DNA of 56,921 bases from CAZRAL01 sp964598005 (GTDB lineage Bacteria; Pseudomonadota; Gammaproteobacteria; Burkholderiales; Usitatibacteraceae): assembly GCA_964598005.1 (NCBI GenBank), contig CAZRAL010000012.1, positions 1-56,921 of the forward strand, read 5' to 3'. Shown piece by piece: positions 35,891-45,875 of the stretch; position 1 is the stretch's first letter; each line of letters starts with the position of its first letter. Made by a program: the position numbers and the translations under genes. Under the pieces are notes generated by a model. It was given only the letters and a program-made list of their open reading frames with translations, ran no database searches and was not told the origin of the DNA.

Positions 35891-37930
35891 TCAGGGCTGC
35901 GTTGTCGCCTCTTCCATTTTTTGCTGCACTTCGAACCACTGCCACTCCAGCGTGGCGACGGCTTCGGCAACTTCAGTCTGGCGTTTAAGAAATTCCAACA
36001 ACCGTGGTTTATTTTCTTCGACGTAGGCGTCTTCACGCGCCAGCCAGTTTTCGATGTCGGCTTTTTCGCGGTTGAGTACCGTCATTTCTTTTTCGAGTTT
36101 GGCCAGTTTTTGTTCCAGCGGTTTTTTGGCGGCATGGTTTTTTTGCCGTGCTTCGGCCTCAGCGCGCTTTTGTGCCTTGCGATCGATTGCATCGAGGCCG
36201 CTATCGGAAGATGAAACATCGAGTATTGGCGCGCTTTTCGGGCCATTTTTGCCTGAAACGGCGCGCGGATACTGGGCTTCTTTATTTTTGATGGTGCTGG
36301 AAGGGGCTTTTTGCTGTTCTACGGCGTAGCTTCTGGCCCAGGCTTTATAGTCATCCAGATCGCCGTCGAATTCAGCCAGTGTGCCGTGTGCCACCAGCCA
36401 GAGTTGGTCGGTGGTGGCTTTTAAGAGGTGCCGATCGTGCGCCACCACAACCAGCGTGCCGTCGAAAGCCTGCAGGGCTTCGGCCACCGCTTCGCGCATG
36501 TCGATGTCCAGGTGGTTGGTCGGTTCGTCGAGCAGCAACAGGTTGGGTTTTTGCCAGACGATCAGCGCCAGCGCCAGCCGGGCTTTTTCGCCGCCGGAGA
36601 AGGGCGCAATCGGTTCGGTGACGCGGCCGCCGCGAAAGTCGAAGCCGCCCAGAAAGTCGCGGAATTCCTGTTCGCGCACATTCGGGTCGAGTCGCTTCAT
36701 GTGTTGCAGACACGATTCGTCGCGTCGCAGTTGCTCGACCTGATGCTGGGCGAAGTAGCCGATTTTCAGGCCCTGCCCTTCGTAGCGCCCGCCGTGCCGC
36801 AGCGCGAGGGCGCCGGCCAGCGATTTCACCAGCGTCGATTTGCCGGCGCCATTGGGGCCGAGCAGGCCGATTTTGTCGCCGTAGAAAAGCCGCCATTCGA
36901 CTTTATCGAGGATGTCGCGGCCGCCGCTGCCTTCGCCGTAACCCAGGGTGGCTTCTTTTAGGTGCAGCAGTTGGCGCGGCTTGGCCTCCGGCTCGCGAAA
37001 CGAAAAGCTGAAGGGCGAGTCGATATGCGCCGCCGCGATCAGCTCCATTTTCTCCAGCGTTTTGACGCGGCTTTGCGCCTGCTTGGCTTTGCTGGCTTTG
37101 GCTTTGAAGCGGTTGATGAACGATTGCAGGTGTTCGATTTGTTTTTGCTGTTTCTGATGCTGGGCCTGCTGCACGGAAAGCTGCAGCGCGCGGGTTTTTT
37201 CAAAAGCTGAGTAGTTGCCGGTGTATTCGTTCAGTTTCAGGTTATCTATATGAACGATTTTATTGACCACGGCATCGAGAAAGTCGCGATCGTGGGTAAT
37301 CAGCAACAGCGTGCCCGGGTAGGCCGCCAGCCAGTCTTCCAGCCACATGACGGCATCGAGGTCGAGGTGGTTGGTGGGCTCATCGAGCAACAGCAGGTCG
37401 GAGCGGCACATTAATGCCTGCGCCAGGTTCAGGCGCATGCGCCAGCCACCGGAAAATTCAGCGACCGGGCGCGACTGCTGGGCTTCGTTAAAGCCCAGGC
37501 CAGCCAGCAGCGCCGCAGCGCGCGATCGCGCGGCGTAGCCACCGATGTGTTCGTACTGCGCATGCAGATCCGCCCAATGCGCAGCCCATTGTGTGGCAAA
37601 GGTTTCGTCGCCGGTGTTTTCCTGTTCGGCCTGTTGCAGCGCGGCTTCGAGGCTGCGCAATTCGCTGTCGCCGTCCATCGCGTAGTCGAGCGCCGCACGA
37701 TGGCTGTGTGGTGTTTCCTGCGCGACGTGGGCGATGACCCATTTTGCTGGCAGGTCGAGGTCACCTGCATCCTGATGTAATTGCCCGCGCAGCATGGCGA
37801 ACAGGCTGGATTTACCGCAGCCGTTCGGCCCTATCAGCCCGACCTTGTGGCCGGGGAAGAGAGTCAGGTTGGCGTTGTCGAGCAGGCGTTTGGGGCCGCG
37901 GGCTAGGATGAGGTTGGTGAGGCGGATCAT
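35891..37930 (-). CDS. yheS: ABC-F family ATPase (YheS-like)
   Basis: A 679-residue soluble protein with two ATP-binding cassettes and no membrane domain, typical of ABC-F factors that bind the ribosome E site and ease stalled translation. Cassette 1 has GPNGCGKSS and LLLLDEPTNHLDLDA; cassette 2 has GPNGAGKST, SGGEKARLALAL and LLLLDEPTNHLDI. The interdomain P-site tether (about 230-310) is Lys/Gln-rich, and a C-terminal Lys/Glu coiled coil (about 590-670) extends the protein as in YheS and Uup. The specific role is inferred from family membership. It lies in a minus-strand block and is probably expressed independently. Confidence 0.9.
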   Translation of the reverse strand: MIRLTNLILARGPKRLLDNANLTLFPGHKVGLIGPNGCGKSSLFAMLRGQLHQDAGDLDLPAKWVIAHVAQETPHSHRAALDYAMDGDSELRSLEAALQQAEQENTGDETFATQWAAHWADLHAQYEHIGGYAARSRAAALLAGLGFNEAQQSRPVAEFSGGWRMRLNLAQALMCRSDLLLLDEPTNHLDLDAVMWLEDWLAAYPGTLLLITHDRDFLDAVVNKIVHIDNLKLNEYTGNYSAFEKTRALQLSVQQAQHQKQQKQIEHLQSFINRFKAKASKAKQAQSRVKTLEKMELIAAAHIDSPFSFSFREPEAKPRQLLHLKEATLGYGEGSGGRDILDKVEWRLFYGDKIGLLGPNGAGKSTLVKSLAGALALRHGGRYEGQGLKIGYFAQHQVEQLRRDESCLQHMKRLDPNVREQEFRDFLGGFDFRGGRVTEPIAPFSGGEKARLALALIVWQKPNLLLLDEPTNHLDIDMREAVAEALQAFDGTLVVVAHDRHLLKATTDQLWLVAHGTLAEFDGDLDDYKAWARSYAVEQQKAPSSTIKNKEAQYPRAVSGKNGPKSAPILDVSSSDSGLDAIDRKAQKRAEAEARQKNHAAKKPLEQKLAKLEKEMTVLNREKADIENWLAREDAYVEENKPRLLEFLKRQTEVAEAVATLEWQWFEVQQKMEEATTQP

Positions 37931-38014
37931 GGAGTGAGAGGGTTATTTTCGGTGATGCGGAATTTTTTGCAATGGATTAAAAAGAAAATTTCGCGCGTCG
38001 CTCGACATGACAAA

Positions 38015-38788
38015 TTAAAGGTTGTAGTCGTAGTCGATCGACAGCGGTGCATGGTCGCTGAAACGTTCGTCTTTGTAGATATGCGCACGACGAGCGGTGT
38101 CGGCAATCCCTGGTGTACAAATGTGGTAATCGATGCGCCAGCCCACATTCTTTTCCCAGGCTGCGCCGCGATTCGACCACCAGGTGTATTGATCGGGCAG
38201 CGCAACCAGGCGGCGGAATACATCTACATAGCCAACTTCATCGAACAGCTTGCTGAGCCAGGCACGCTCTTCGGGCAGAAAGCCCGAATTCTTTTTGTTG
38301 CCGCGCCAATTTTTCAGGTCGATCTCCTTGTGGGCGATGTTCCAGTCGCCGACCATGATGACCTCGCGGCCTGAGGCTTTGAGGTTTTGCAGATACGGCA
38401 TGAAGGCCTCGAGAAAGCGGAATTTCTTGGCCTGCGCAGCCTCTGAAGCTGAACCCGAGGGCAGGTATAGCGAGATGACCGAGAGGTTGCCGAAGTCGGC
38501 TTGTAGATAACGGCCCTCGGCATCGATCCACGCGATGCCGGTGCCAATGACGACGTTATCCGGATCGTATTTGCTATAAAGCGCCACCCCGGCATAGCCT
38601 TTTTTTTCGGCAGGGTGATAAAACGCATGCCAGTTTTTCCAGGGGCGTGCGTCGTCGGGGATATCCGCTTCCTGCGCCTTGATTTCCTGCAGGCAGAAAA
38701 TATCGGGCTTTTGGTTTTTTAGCCAGGTGAAAAGCCCTTTACTGGTGGCCGAGCGGATGCCGTTGCAATTGACTGAAATTATGCGCAT
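38015..38788 (-). CDS. xth: Exodeoxyribonuclease III / AP endonuclease
   Basis: A 257-residue Mg2+-dependent nuclease that cuts at abasic sites and degrades duplex DNA from 3' ends in base excision repair. It starts MRIISVNCNGIRSA, has the catalytic FCLQEIKAQ with the metal Glu, GDWNIAHKEIDL and the C-terminal RFSDHAPLSIDY with the active His. I start it at ATG 38788, as the family demands; a frame to 38878 runs into the divergent pyrE promoter. The 80 bases up to pyrE must hold both promoters. Confidence 0.93.
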   Translation of the reverse strand: MRIISVNCNGIRSATSKGLFTWLKNQKPDIFCLQEIKAQEADIPDDARPWKNWHAFYHPAEKKGYAGVALYSKYDPDNVVIGTGIAWIDAEGRYLQADFGNLSVISLYLPSGSASEAAQAKKFRFLEAFMPYLQNLKASGREVIMVGDWNIAHKEIDLKNWRGNKKNSGFLPEERAWLSKLFDEVGYVDVFRRLVALPDQYTWWSNRGAAWEKNVGWRIDYHICTPGIADTARRAHIYKDERFSDHAPLSIDYDYNL

Positions 38789-38868
38789 GATGGAAAAAAG
38801 TTGAATTTCTGTTTGGAAAACGCGATTATGCGCGATTGTCACATGACATCTCCAATTGGCCTTATTAA

Positions 38869-39522
38869 ATGAACGCAAACGCCGATTTTCGCCAGCAGTT
38901 CGTCGATTTCGCCATTCGGCAAAATGCGCTGTGCTTTGGCGAATTCAAGACCAAAGCCGGCCGATTGTCGCCTTATTTTTTCAATTCCGGGCTGTTCAGC
39001 GATGGCGCTGCGCTGGCTGAATTAACGCGCTTTTACGCACAGGCGGCATTGGCCTCGGGGTTGACCTTCGATATACTGTTCGGCCCCGCATATAAAGGCA
39101 TTACGCTCGCTGCCGGAACGGCCATGGCGCTAGCTGCAATGGGGCACAATTTGCCGTTTTGCTTTAACCGCAAGGAGGCCAAGGATCACGGCGAAGGCGG
39201 CCTGATCGTCGGGGCTCCCTTGAAAGGACGGGTGCTGATTATCGACGATGTGATTACCGATGGCGCCTCGAAACGTGAATCGGTCGAGATGATTCGCGCG
39301 GCCGGGGCGACCCCGGCTAGTGTGCTTATTGCTTTGGATCGGCAGGAACGGGGCGTGGGGGAGTGGTCAGCGGCGCAAGAGTTCAAGCAGAATTACGCGG
39401 TTCCCGTTATTGCTGTGGCCACCTTGCAGGATATTCTGCACTATTTGGCGGCTCAGCCCGGCGCCGACGAGAAATTCGATAAAATTGAAAACTATAGACG
39501 GCAATATGGCGCAAAAATCTGA
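38869..39522 (+). CDS. pyrE: Orotate phosphoribosyltransferase
   Basis: A 217-residue enzyme of UMP synthesis that joins orotate to PRPP, giving OMP. It has FGEFKTKAGRLSPYFFNSG near the N-terminus, FGPAYKGITLA, the catalytic flexible loop NRKEAKDHGEGG and the PRPP-binding motif VLIIDDVITDGAS. The length and motifs are normal. It is divergent from xth and is followed by a DUF4124 gene 13 bases on, likely in the same transcript. The pyrE-xth divergence is common in betaproteobacteria. Confidence 0.95.
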   Translation: MNANADFRQQFVDFAIRQNALCFGEFKTKAGRLSPYFFNSGLFSDGAALAELTRFYAQAALASGLTFDILFGPAYKGITLAAGTAMALAAMGHNLPFCFNRKEAKDHGEGGLIVGAPLKGRVLIIDDVITDGASKRESVEMIRAAGATPASVLIALDRQERGVGEWSAAQEFKQNYAVPVIAVATLQDILHYLAAQPGADEKFDKIENYRRQYGAKI

Positions 39523-39535
39523 ATCCTGTATCTTG

Positions 39536-40255
39536 ATGAAAACAGCCTTGAAAATTTTTATTATAGCGGGTAGCTTGTGTGCCTTTCCGGCGCAGGCCTT
39601 GTTCAAATGCGTGGATGAAAAAGGTGTCACTCATTACGGGGATACCATGCCCCCGCAGTGTGCGGCCAAACCGGTGAGCGAGATGAACAAGCAAGGGCTA
39701 GTGGTAAAAAAATACGAGCCCCCGCCAACCCCCGAGCAGTTGAAGGCGCAGAGCGAAGAAAAAGCCTTGCGTGCGGAAAACACCAAAAAAGTCAACGCCC
39801 AGCGGCGCAAGGATAAAGCCTTGTTGGGAACTTACGATAGCGAGCGCGAATTCGACGTGGCGCGCGACCGCGAGATTGCCCAGTTGGATATGCGCATCAA
39901 AAATTTGTCGGTCAGTGGTGAAGACGCCGATAAAAAAATGGAAAAGCTGAACACCGAAATGGAATTTTACAAAGCCGGGAAAGGCAAACATTCAAAAGCC
40001 CGGGAAATTCCCCCGCAGTTGGTGAGCGATTTTTCCCGCGTGCAGGGTGTGCGCGGCAATATCGATGTCGAGATCGAGCGCATTGAAGAAGAAAAGCGCA
40101 CCATTGCGGCCCGTTATGAGGCCGATAAAGTCCGCTGGCAGCGCTTGACAGCGGGTATGACGCCGGGCACGATTTTGAACGAAAAGGGCGAGGTGTTGAT
40201 CGCCGCCGAGCCGGAAAAAAAAGAGACGGTTGTCGTGCCTGCCAAAGGCCACTAA
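39536..40255 (+). CDS. DUF4124 domain exported protein
   Basis: A 239-residue protein. A signal peptide (about 1-21, ending FPAQA) is followed by a DUF4124 domain with LFKCVDEKGVTHYGDTMPP and a nearby second Cys, then a charged helical coil (about 65-185) rich in Lys, Glu and Asp. DUF4124 proteins are periplasmic and of unknown function, and are common in beta- and gammaproteobacteria. I start it at ATG 39536 because the signal sequence begins there; ATG 39506 would add ten residues. Its last four bases overlap the end of the convergent gatB gene. Confidence 0.85.
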   Translation: MKTALKIFIIAGSLCAFPAQALFKCVDEKGVTHYGDTMPPQCAAKPVSEMNKQGLVVKKYEPPPTPEQLKAQSEEKALRAENTKKVNAQRRKDKALLGTYDSEREFDVARDREIAQLDMRIKNLSVSGEDADKKMEKLNTEMEFYKAGKGKHSKAREIPPQLVSDFSRVQGVRGNIDVEIERIEEEKRTIAARYEADKVRWQRLTAGMTPGTILNEKGEVLIAAEPEKKETVVVPAKGH

Positions 40256-41727
40256 TCAGCCAGTTTGCGTTTGAGAATCTCCGTCACTTGAGCCGGGTTG
40301 GCGGTCTTGTTGCTGGCTTTCATGACTTGCCCAAACAGCGCATTCAGCGCTTTTTCCTTGCCCGCCTTGTATTCTTCGACCGATTTCGGATTGATAGCAA
40401 TGATTTCATCGACCATTTTTTCGATGGCACTGAAATCAGAAACCTGTTTCAGACCGCGCTGCGCGATGATGACATCGGCGGCGTGATCGCTATTCGTCGC
40501 ATCGTCGCCGCGCGCAATGCTGGCAAATACATCCTTGGCGGTTTTCCCTGAAATGGTTTGATCCAGAATGCGGGTTAGCAAATGTGCCAATTGAGCGACG
40601 CGAACCGGGCTTTTCGCGGCGCTGATGCCCTGCTCGTTGAGTAGCGCCGCTAGTTCGCCCAATACCCAGTTGGCGGCCAGTTTGGCGTGCTGCATTCCCA
40701 GGCAATCAATCAGGGTGCGGTAGTACGCTGCTAATTCCTTGTTGGCCGTCAGTTGGCGCGCATCGTAATCGGATAATCCATAGTCTTGTATAAAGCGCTG
40801 CTGCAGCGCTTCCGGCCCTTCGGGCATGTGCGCCTTGACTCTGTCGATCCAACTTTGCGAAATTTCCAGCGGCAGTAGATCCGGGTCGGGGAAGTAGCGG
40901 TAATCCATGGCATCTTCCTTGCTGCGCATGGGCCGCGTTTCGTCGCGCTCGGTGTCGTAGAGGCGTGTTTCCTGCACCACATGGCCGCCGTCTTCGATCA
41001 GCTCGATTTGGCGACGTATTTCGTAGCGGATGGCGCGTTCGAGAAAGCGGAAAGAGTTGACGTTTTTGACCTCGCAGCGCGTGCCGAGTTTGGTCTCGCC
41101 CAGCCGTCGCACTGAAACGTTGGCATCGCAGCGAAATGATCCCTCTTGCATGTTGCCATCGCAAATATCGATCCAGGTCACGATGCCGTGCAGGGCTTTG
41201 GCATAGGCTACCGCTTCCTCGGCCGAACGCATATCCGGCTCGGAAACGATTTCCAATAGCGGCGTGCCGGCGCGATTGAGATCGATACCTGATACGTGAG
41301 CGGATTCTAGTCCCTCGTGCAGCGATTTTCCGGCATCCTCTTCAAGATGTGCACGAGTCAGCCGAACGGTTTTTTCTACACCATCGACCTGAATCCTGAT
41401 CGTGCCGCCGGTCACCACCGGCCACTCGTACTGGCTGATTTGATAGCCTTTGGGCAGATCGGGATAAAAATAATTTTTGCGCGCAAATACCGAGCGCCGC
41501 GAAATATGCTGGTCATTGCCGCCGTTGACGGTCAGACCGAATTTGATCGCGCGTTCGACCGCACCCTTGTTCAATACCGGCAGCGTGCCCGGTAAAGCCA
41601 GATCGAAAGCGCTGGCCTGCGTGTTGGGGGGGGCACCAAATGCCGTGGATGAGCCCGAAAATATTTTGGATACCGTGCTGAGCTGCACATGCGTTTCCAG
41701 GCCGATGACGACTTCCCATGAACTCAT
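40252..41727 (-). CDS. gatB: Aspartyl/glutamyl-tRNA amidotransferase subunit B
   Basis: A 491-residue subunit of the GatCAB complex, which amidates Glu-tRNAGln or Asp-tRNAAsn. It opens WEVVIGLETHVQLSTVSKIF and contains YFYPDLPKGYQISQYEWP and the GSFRCDANVSVR segment; the C-terminal GatB/YqeY domain holds PVRVAQLAHLL. The kinase active site lies in the N-terminal cradle. It is the last gene in gatC-gatA-gatB on the minus strand, 36 bases after gatA. A chromosome with GatCAB is expected to lack GlnRS or AsnRS or both. Confidence 0.96.
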   Translation of the reverse strand: MSSWEVVIGLETHVQLSTVSKIFSGSSTAFGAPPNTQASAFDLALPGTLPVLNKGAVERAIKFGLTVNGGNDQHISRRSVFARKNYFYPDLPKGYQISQYEWPVVTGGTIRIQVDGVEKTVRLTRAHLEEDAGKSLHEGLESAHVSGIDLNRAGTPLLEIVSEPDMRSAEEAVAYAKALHGIVTWIDICDGNMQEGSFRCDANVSVRRLGETKLGTRCEVKNVNSFRFLERAIRYEIRRQIELIEDGGHVVQETRLYDTERDETRPMRSKEDAMDYRYFPDPDLLPLEISQSWIDRVKAHMPEGPEALQQRFIQDYGLSDYDARQLTANKELAAYYRTLIDCLGMQHAKLAANWVLGELAALLNEQGISAAKSPVRVAQLAHLLTRILDQTISGKTAKDVFASIARGDDATNSDHAADVIIAQRGLKQVSDFSAIEKMVDEIIAINPKSVEEYKAGKEKALNALFGQVMKASNKTANPAQVTEILKRKLAD

Positions 41728-41763
41728 AAAAAATAGAAATGCAGTATTAGGGTAAGCATGACT

Positions 41764-43260
41764 TTATGGGTTTAAATCAGGCGGCCTGCGCAGGTGCCAA
41801 TCTGTCACTTGTTGGTAACGGTGGGCAATAGCCAACATGCGCGCTTCGTCGAAATAATTGCCAACGATTTGCAACCCCACCGGCAAATTGTCTTTACTGA
41901 AGCCGCAGGGTATAGACATCCCGGGCAGACCCGCCAGACTGACACCCAGCGTGAAAATATCTTCCAGGTACATGGCGACGGGATCGTTCGCTTTTTCGCC
42001 GATTGGCCATGCCACGGTCGGGGCCACCGGCCCCATGATGAAATCGCATTGCTTTGCAGGACCGGCCAAGGCCTGTTGAAAATCCTGTGCGATGAGGCGA
42101 CGCACCTTTTGCGCTTGCAGGTAATAGGCATCGTAGTAGCCATGCGAAAGCACATAGGTGCCGGTCAAAATGCGCCGCTTCACTTCGCTGCCAAACCCCT
42201 CGGCGCGCGATTTCGCGATCATGTCACCAAGGTCGCGGTATTGCTGAGCGCGATGGCCGTAACGCACGCCGTCGAAACGCGAGAGGTTGCTCGAGGCTTC
42301 GGCGGGGGCGATGACGTAGTAGGCGGGAATAGATAGTGCAGTGCGAGGTAACGAAATATCGACTAACTGCGCGCCCAGTTTTTGATAATCGGTTAGCGCG
42401 GCGTGAACAGCGAGGGCCACATCCGCGGAGAGTCCAGCGCCGAAAAATTCTTTAGGTACGCCGATACGTATTCCTTGCAGGGGCGCATGGGTAGGAGCTT
42501 CGGGGATAGGAGTAGCAAGAAAGCGGGTGTAATCCTCGTCAGGGCGCTCGATGCTAGTGGAATCTTTTTCGTCAAATCCTGCCATGGCATTCAGTAGCAG
42601 CGCGCAGTCCTCGGCCGAGCGCGCCATTGGGCCACCCTGGTCGAGGCTGGAGGCAAACGCGATCATGCCGTAACGCGAGACCCGTCCATAGGTGGGTTTG
42701 ATCGCGCTGATGCCGCACATGGCGGCGGGTTGGCGCAATGATCCTCCTGTATCGGTGCCGGTTGCAGCGGGCGACAACCCCGCCGCCACAGCAGCGGCGG
42801 AACCGCCGGATGAGCCACCCGGTACTTTGCGTGAATCCCAAGGATTACCTACAGGCCCAAAAGCCGAATTTTCGTTTGACGAGCCCATAGCAAATTCGTC
42901 GCAGTTGGTTTTGCCCAGGCAAACGGCGCCAACATGCTGCAATTTTTCAACAACGGTGGCATCGAACGGCGACTGATAATGAGAGAGCATGTTCGAGCCT
43001 GCGGTGGAATGCCAGTCGCAGGTGACAAAAATGTCTTTGTGTGCCACAGGGATGCCGGTAAGCGGACTAATATTGCCTGTTGCAAGGCGCGCATCGGCAA
43101 CCTGGGCCTGCTCCAGCGTAAGAGCGGGATCGAGGTGCAAAAATGCGTTCAATTCTTCCCTTACAGCGATGCGGGCAAGAAAAAGTTTCGCCAGTTCCAC
43201 GCTGGAAATTTTTTTCTCGCGCAGTGCTGCTGATAATTGGCTAATCGTTGCGTTGTGCAT
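41764..43260 (-). CDS. gatA: Aspartyl/glutamyl-tRNA amidotransferase subunit A
   Basis: A 498-residue amidase subunit that frees ammonia from glutamine for tRNA amidation. The amidase signature GGSSGGSAAAVAAG with the nucleophilic Ser triad (Lys-cisSer-Ser) is present, with AHKDIF giving the catalytic Lys near residue 75 and the second Ser in TGTDTGGSLRQPA. I start it at ATG 43260 (MHNATISQLSAALREKKISS); the frame to 43275 adds only MLLLN. It follows gatC by 51 bases and precedes gatB. Confidence 0.96.
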   Translation of the reverse strand: MHNATISQLSAALREKKISSVELAKLFLARIAVREELNAFLHLDPALTLEQAQVADARLATGNISPLTGIPVAHKDIFVTCDWHSTAGSNMLSHYQSPFDATVVEKLQHVGAVCLGKTNCDEFAMGSSNENSAFGPVGNPWDSRKVPGGSSGGSAAAVAAGLSPAATGTDTGGSLRQPAAMCGISAIKPTYGRVSRYGMIAFASSLDQGGPMARSAEDCALLLNAMAGFDEKDSTSIERPDEDYTRFLATPIPEAPTHAPLQGIRIGVPKEFFGAGLSADVALAVHAALTDYQKLGAQLVDISLPRTALSIPAYYVIAPAEASSNLSRFDGVRYGHRAQQYRDLGDMIAKSRAEGFGSEVKRRILTGTYVLSHGYYDAYYLQAQKVRRLIAQDFQQALAGPAKQCDFIMGPVAPTVAWPIGEKANDPVAMYLEDIFTLGVSLAGLPGMSIPCGFSKDNLPVGLQIVGNYFDEARMLAIAHRYQQVTDWHLRRPPDLNP

Positions 43261-43311
43261 GTTTAACAGAAGCACAGCGGAATGACAGGGCAGGGATCAT
43301 GTATGGTAGGT

Positions 43312-43611
43312 TCATTCAATGACGCGTGGCACCAGGAACAAGCCGTTTTCCTGTTGCGGCGCATTCATCATGTTGGCTTCCCGTTGATCGTTTTGCGTGA
43401 CCTGGTCTTCGCGCAATCGCAACGCCATGGGCGCAAGCGCTTCCAAAGGGTGCGAAAGCGGTTCCACCCCCTGTGTATCAACTGCTCGCAGTTGTTCGAT
43501 CAGGGAAAAAATTCCGGAAAATTCATGCTGCAATGTGGCAATTTCAGTCTCGGAAACAGCGAGGCGCGCTAAATGTGCAATGCGGCGCAACTCATCGGGT
43601 GTTAAGGGCAT
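43312..43611 (-). CDS. gatC: Aspartyl/glutamyl-tRNA amidotransferase subunit C
   Basis: A 99-residue helical subunit that wraps round GatA and stabilises the complex. It starts MPLTPDELRRIAHLARLAV and has GVEPLSHPLE, as usual. It is the first gene of gatCAB and is divergent from mreB, which begins 216 bases away; that gap must contain both promoters. This divergent gatC/mreB layout is a betaproteobacterial hallmark. The length is normal. Confidence 0.95.
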   Translation of the reverse strand: MPLTPDELRRIAHLARLAVSETEIATLQHEFSGIFSLIEQLRAVDTQGVEPLSHPLEALAPMALRLREDQVTQNDQREANMMNAPQQENGLFLVPRVIE

Positions 43612-43827
43612 AGGAATCGAAGCGGGCGAAGGATCGGAAAATGAGGCTGTTTCGGAAAATCGGGGTAAACCAGCAAAATAACAATGAAAAGGGATGAAAT
43701 AACAACGCTTTAACGGTATTATAAGATATTTACGTCTGTTGGCCCTTTGCCGCTCCTTAGGGCTGTTAATTTACTGCCGCAAACGCATGCCGGATGCGGC
43801 CTTGCAAAGAAAGATTCTTTGTCCGCT

Positions 43828-44871
43828 ATGTACTCGTTTTTTTCGAATTATCTCTCTACTGATCTTGCCATTGACTTGGGTACTGCCAACACGCTGATTT
43901 ATGTGCGTGGCAAAGGCATTGTGCTCGACGAGCCTTCCGTGGTGGCGATACGCCAGGACGGCGGCCCGAATGCCAAAAAAACCATTCAGGCCGTGGGCTT
44001 GGCGGCCAAGCAGATGCTGGGCCGCACACCGGGCAATATTACCGCCATACGCCCGATGAAGGACGGCGTGATCGCGGATTTTACGATCACCGAGCAAATG
44101 CTCAAGCACTTCATTAAAAAAATCCACGATTCGAAGTGGCATCGCCCCAGCCCGCGGATTGTCATTTGTGTGCCTTACGGCTCGACACAGGTGGAGCGCC
44201 GTGCCATTCGCGAATCGGCAGTAGGCGCAGGCGCGCGGCAAGTGTTCCTGATCGAAGAACCCATGGCGGCAGCGATCGGCGCTGGCCTGCCGATTGCCGA
44301 AGCCACCGGCTCCATGATCGTCGATATCGGCGGTGGCACGACGGAAGTCGGTGTAATTTCGCTCGGCGGGATTGTTTATTCCGCATCGGTGCGGGTGGGC
44401 GGCGACAAATTTGACGAAGCTATTATTAATTACATCCGCCGCAATTACGGCATGCTGATCGGCGAATCGACGGCGGAAAATATCAAAAAGACCATCGGTT
44501 CGGCTTTCCCTGGTTCGGAAGTACGTGAGATGGAAGTGAAAGGGCGCAATCTGGCCGAGGGCATACCGCGCTCGTTCACCATCTCTTCCAACGAAATTCT
44601 GGAGGCGCTGACTGATCCGCTGAATTCCATTGTCTCTGCTGTGAAATCGGCACTCGAACAAACGCCCCCCGAACTCGGGGCTGATATTGCGGAAAAAGGC
44701 ATGGTGCTTACTGGTGGCGGCGCACTTTTACGTGAGCTGGATCGCTTGCTGGTGGAAGAAACCGGCCTGCCTGTTATCGTGGCCGATGACCCATTGACCT
44801 GCGTGGTGCGCGGCTCCGGCCGTGCGCTGGAAGAAATGGATAAATTGGGCAGCGTATTTACCGACGACTGA
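43828..44871 (+). CDS. mreB: Rod-shape-determining actin homologue MreB
   Basis: A 347-residue actin-fold protein that forms membrane-bound filaments and guides lateral wall growth. It has the phosphate-1 loop DLGTANTLIYV, DGVIADFTITEQML, the phosphate-2 IVDIGGGTTEVGVISLGGIV and the C-terminal GMVLTGGGALLRELDRLL adenosine motif. I start it at ATG 43828; a frame to 43747 has no family match. It opens the mreBCD-mrdA-rodA-rlpA-dacA block, in which the genes are nearly contiguous. A 90-base gap to mreC may allow differential expression. Confidence 0.97.
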   Translation: MYSFFSNYLSTDLAIDLGTANTLIYVRGKGIVLDEPSVVAIRQDGGPNAKKTIQAVGLAAKQMLGRTPGNITAIRPMKDGVIADFTITEQMLKHFIKKIHDSKWHRPSPRIVICVPYGSTQVERRAIRESAVGAGARQVFLIEEPMAAAIGAGLPIAEATGSMIVDIGGGTTEVGVISLGGIVYSASVRVGGDKFDEAIINYIRRNYGMLIGESTAENIKKTIGSAFPGSEVREMEVKGRNLAEGIPRSFTISSNEILEALTDPLNSIVSAVKSALEQTPPELGADIAEKGMVLTGGGALLRELDRLLVEETGLPVIVADDPLTCVVRGSGRALEEMDKLGSVFTDD

Positions 44872-44961
44872 AGTTGAATGGTGGTGTGGTGAAAAAGAAA
44901 GAGGAAGGACAAATGCTGTAGTGAATGGGCTAACTGGTATATTTTCTTTTTTGTTGCCCCT

Positions 44962-45873
44962 ATGATTCCAGCCAATCCCGAGCCATTTTTCAATCGTGGG
45001 CCTAGCCCATTTGCGCGGCTAACCTTTTTTTGCCTGGCTGCCATTGTTATCATGATTGCGGATCGCCAGTTTCATGCCCTGGATTCCCTGCGTTCTGGAT
45101 TGTCACTCGCGTTGCATCCCATTGAGAGAATGATTGCGATGCCGGGGCAAATTGTCGCGCGTGTTTCGGGTTATTTTTCAGTGCAGGATCGTTTGCTGAA
45201 CGAGAATCGCGAATTGCAAACGAGAGTGCTTGAATTATCAGCCTTGAGCCAGCAGGCCAAACTGCTGAAAACCGAGCACGAAAGACTGACCCGGCTGGCC
45301 CGGTCTGCCAGCCGTTTTGAAGATCGCGGCGTGATCGCCGAAGTGATACGCGATTCACGTAACCCCTTTTCGCGCAAAGTGATTATCGACAAGGGTCGTT
45401 CCCATGGGTTGTCTCCGGGGCTGGCAGTGATTGATGGTAACGGGGTAGTGGGGCAAATTTCTGCCGCGGGCACGTTTACCTCGGAGGTCACGTTGCTAAC
45501 CGAAAAAGATCAAGCAGTACCGGTGATGATTGTGCGCAATGGCCTACGTGCGGTGGCCGTGGGAACCGGAAAAGACGCTATGGTGGAGTTGCCTTTTATT
45601 CCCGTTGGCGCGGATGTACGAAAAGACGATGTGCTGGTTACATCGGGTATTGACGGCACCTATCCGGCCGGGCTGGAAATCGCCATTGTGAGTCAGGTTG
45701 AAAAAAATACCGCAGCCGGATTTGCGCGCATTACCGCGCAACCCTCCTCGGGCCCGGATAGCCATCGTTATATTCTGGTGTTGCACCCCAGCGAGGCGCA
45801 GATTTATCCGCAGCCCGATTTTGGCAGCGAGCAAAAAAAATCGCGGCGCGAAAAAAATCCAGGAAAGCGCTGA
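44962..45873 (+). CDS. mreC: Rod-shape-determining protein MreC
   Basis: A 303-residue bitopic protein of the elongasome. A single membrane helix (about 22-40) is followed by a coiled coil (about 60-100, RLLNENRELQTRVLELSALS) and the periplasmic beta-barrel domain (about 105-270) that contacts PBP2. The basic C-terminal tail (KKSRREKNPGKR) is longer than in some relatives. It is co-directional with mreB and two bases ahead of mreD. No clear ribosome site precedes ATG 44962, so translation may depend on upstream context. Confidence 0.93.
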   Translation: MIPANPEPFFNRGPSPFARLTFFCLAAIVIMIADRQFHALDSLRSGLSLALHPIERMIAMPGQIVARVSGYFSVQDRLLNENRELQTRVLELSALSQQAKLLKTEHERLTRLARSASRFEDRGVIAEVIRDSRNPFSRKVIIDKGRSHGLSPGLAVIDGNGVVGQISAAGTFTSEVTLLTEKDQAVPVMIVRNGLRAVAVGTGKDAMVELPFIPVGADVRKDDVLVTSGIDGTYPAGLEIAIVSQVEKNTAAGFARITAQPSSGPDSHRYILVLHPSEAQIYPQPDFGSEQKKSRREKNPGKR

Positions 45874-45875
45874 TC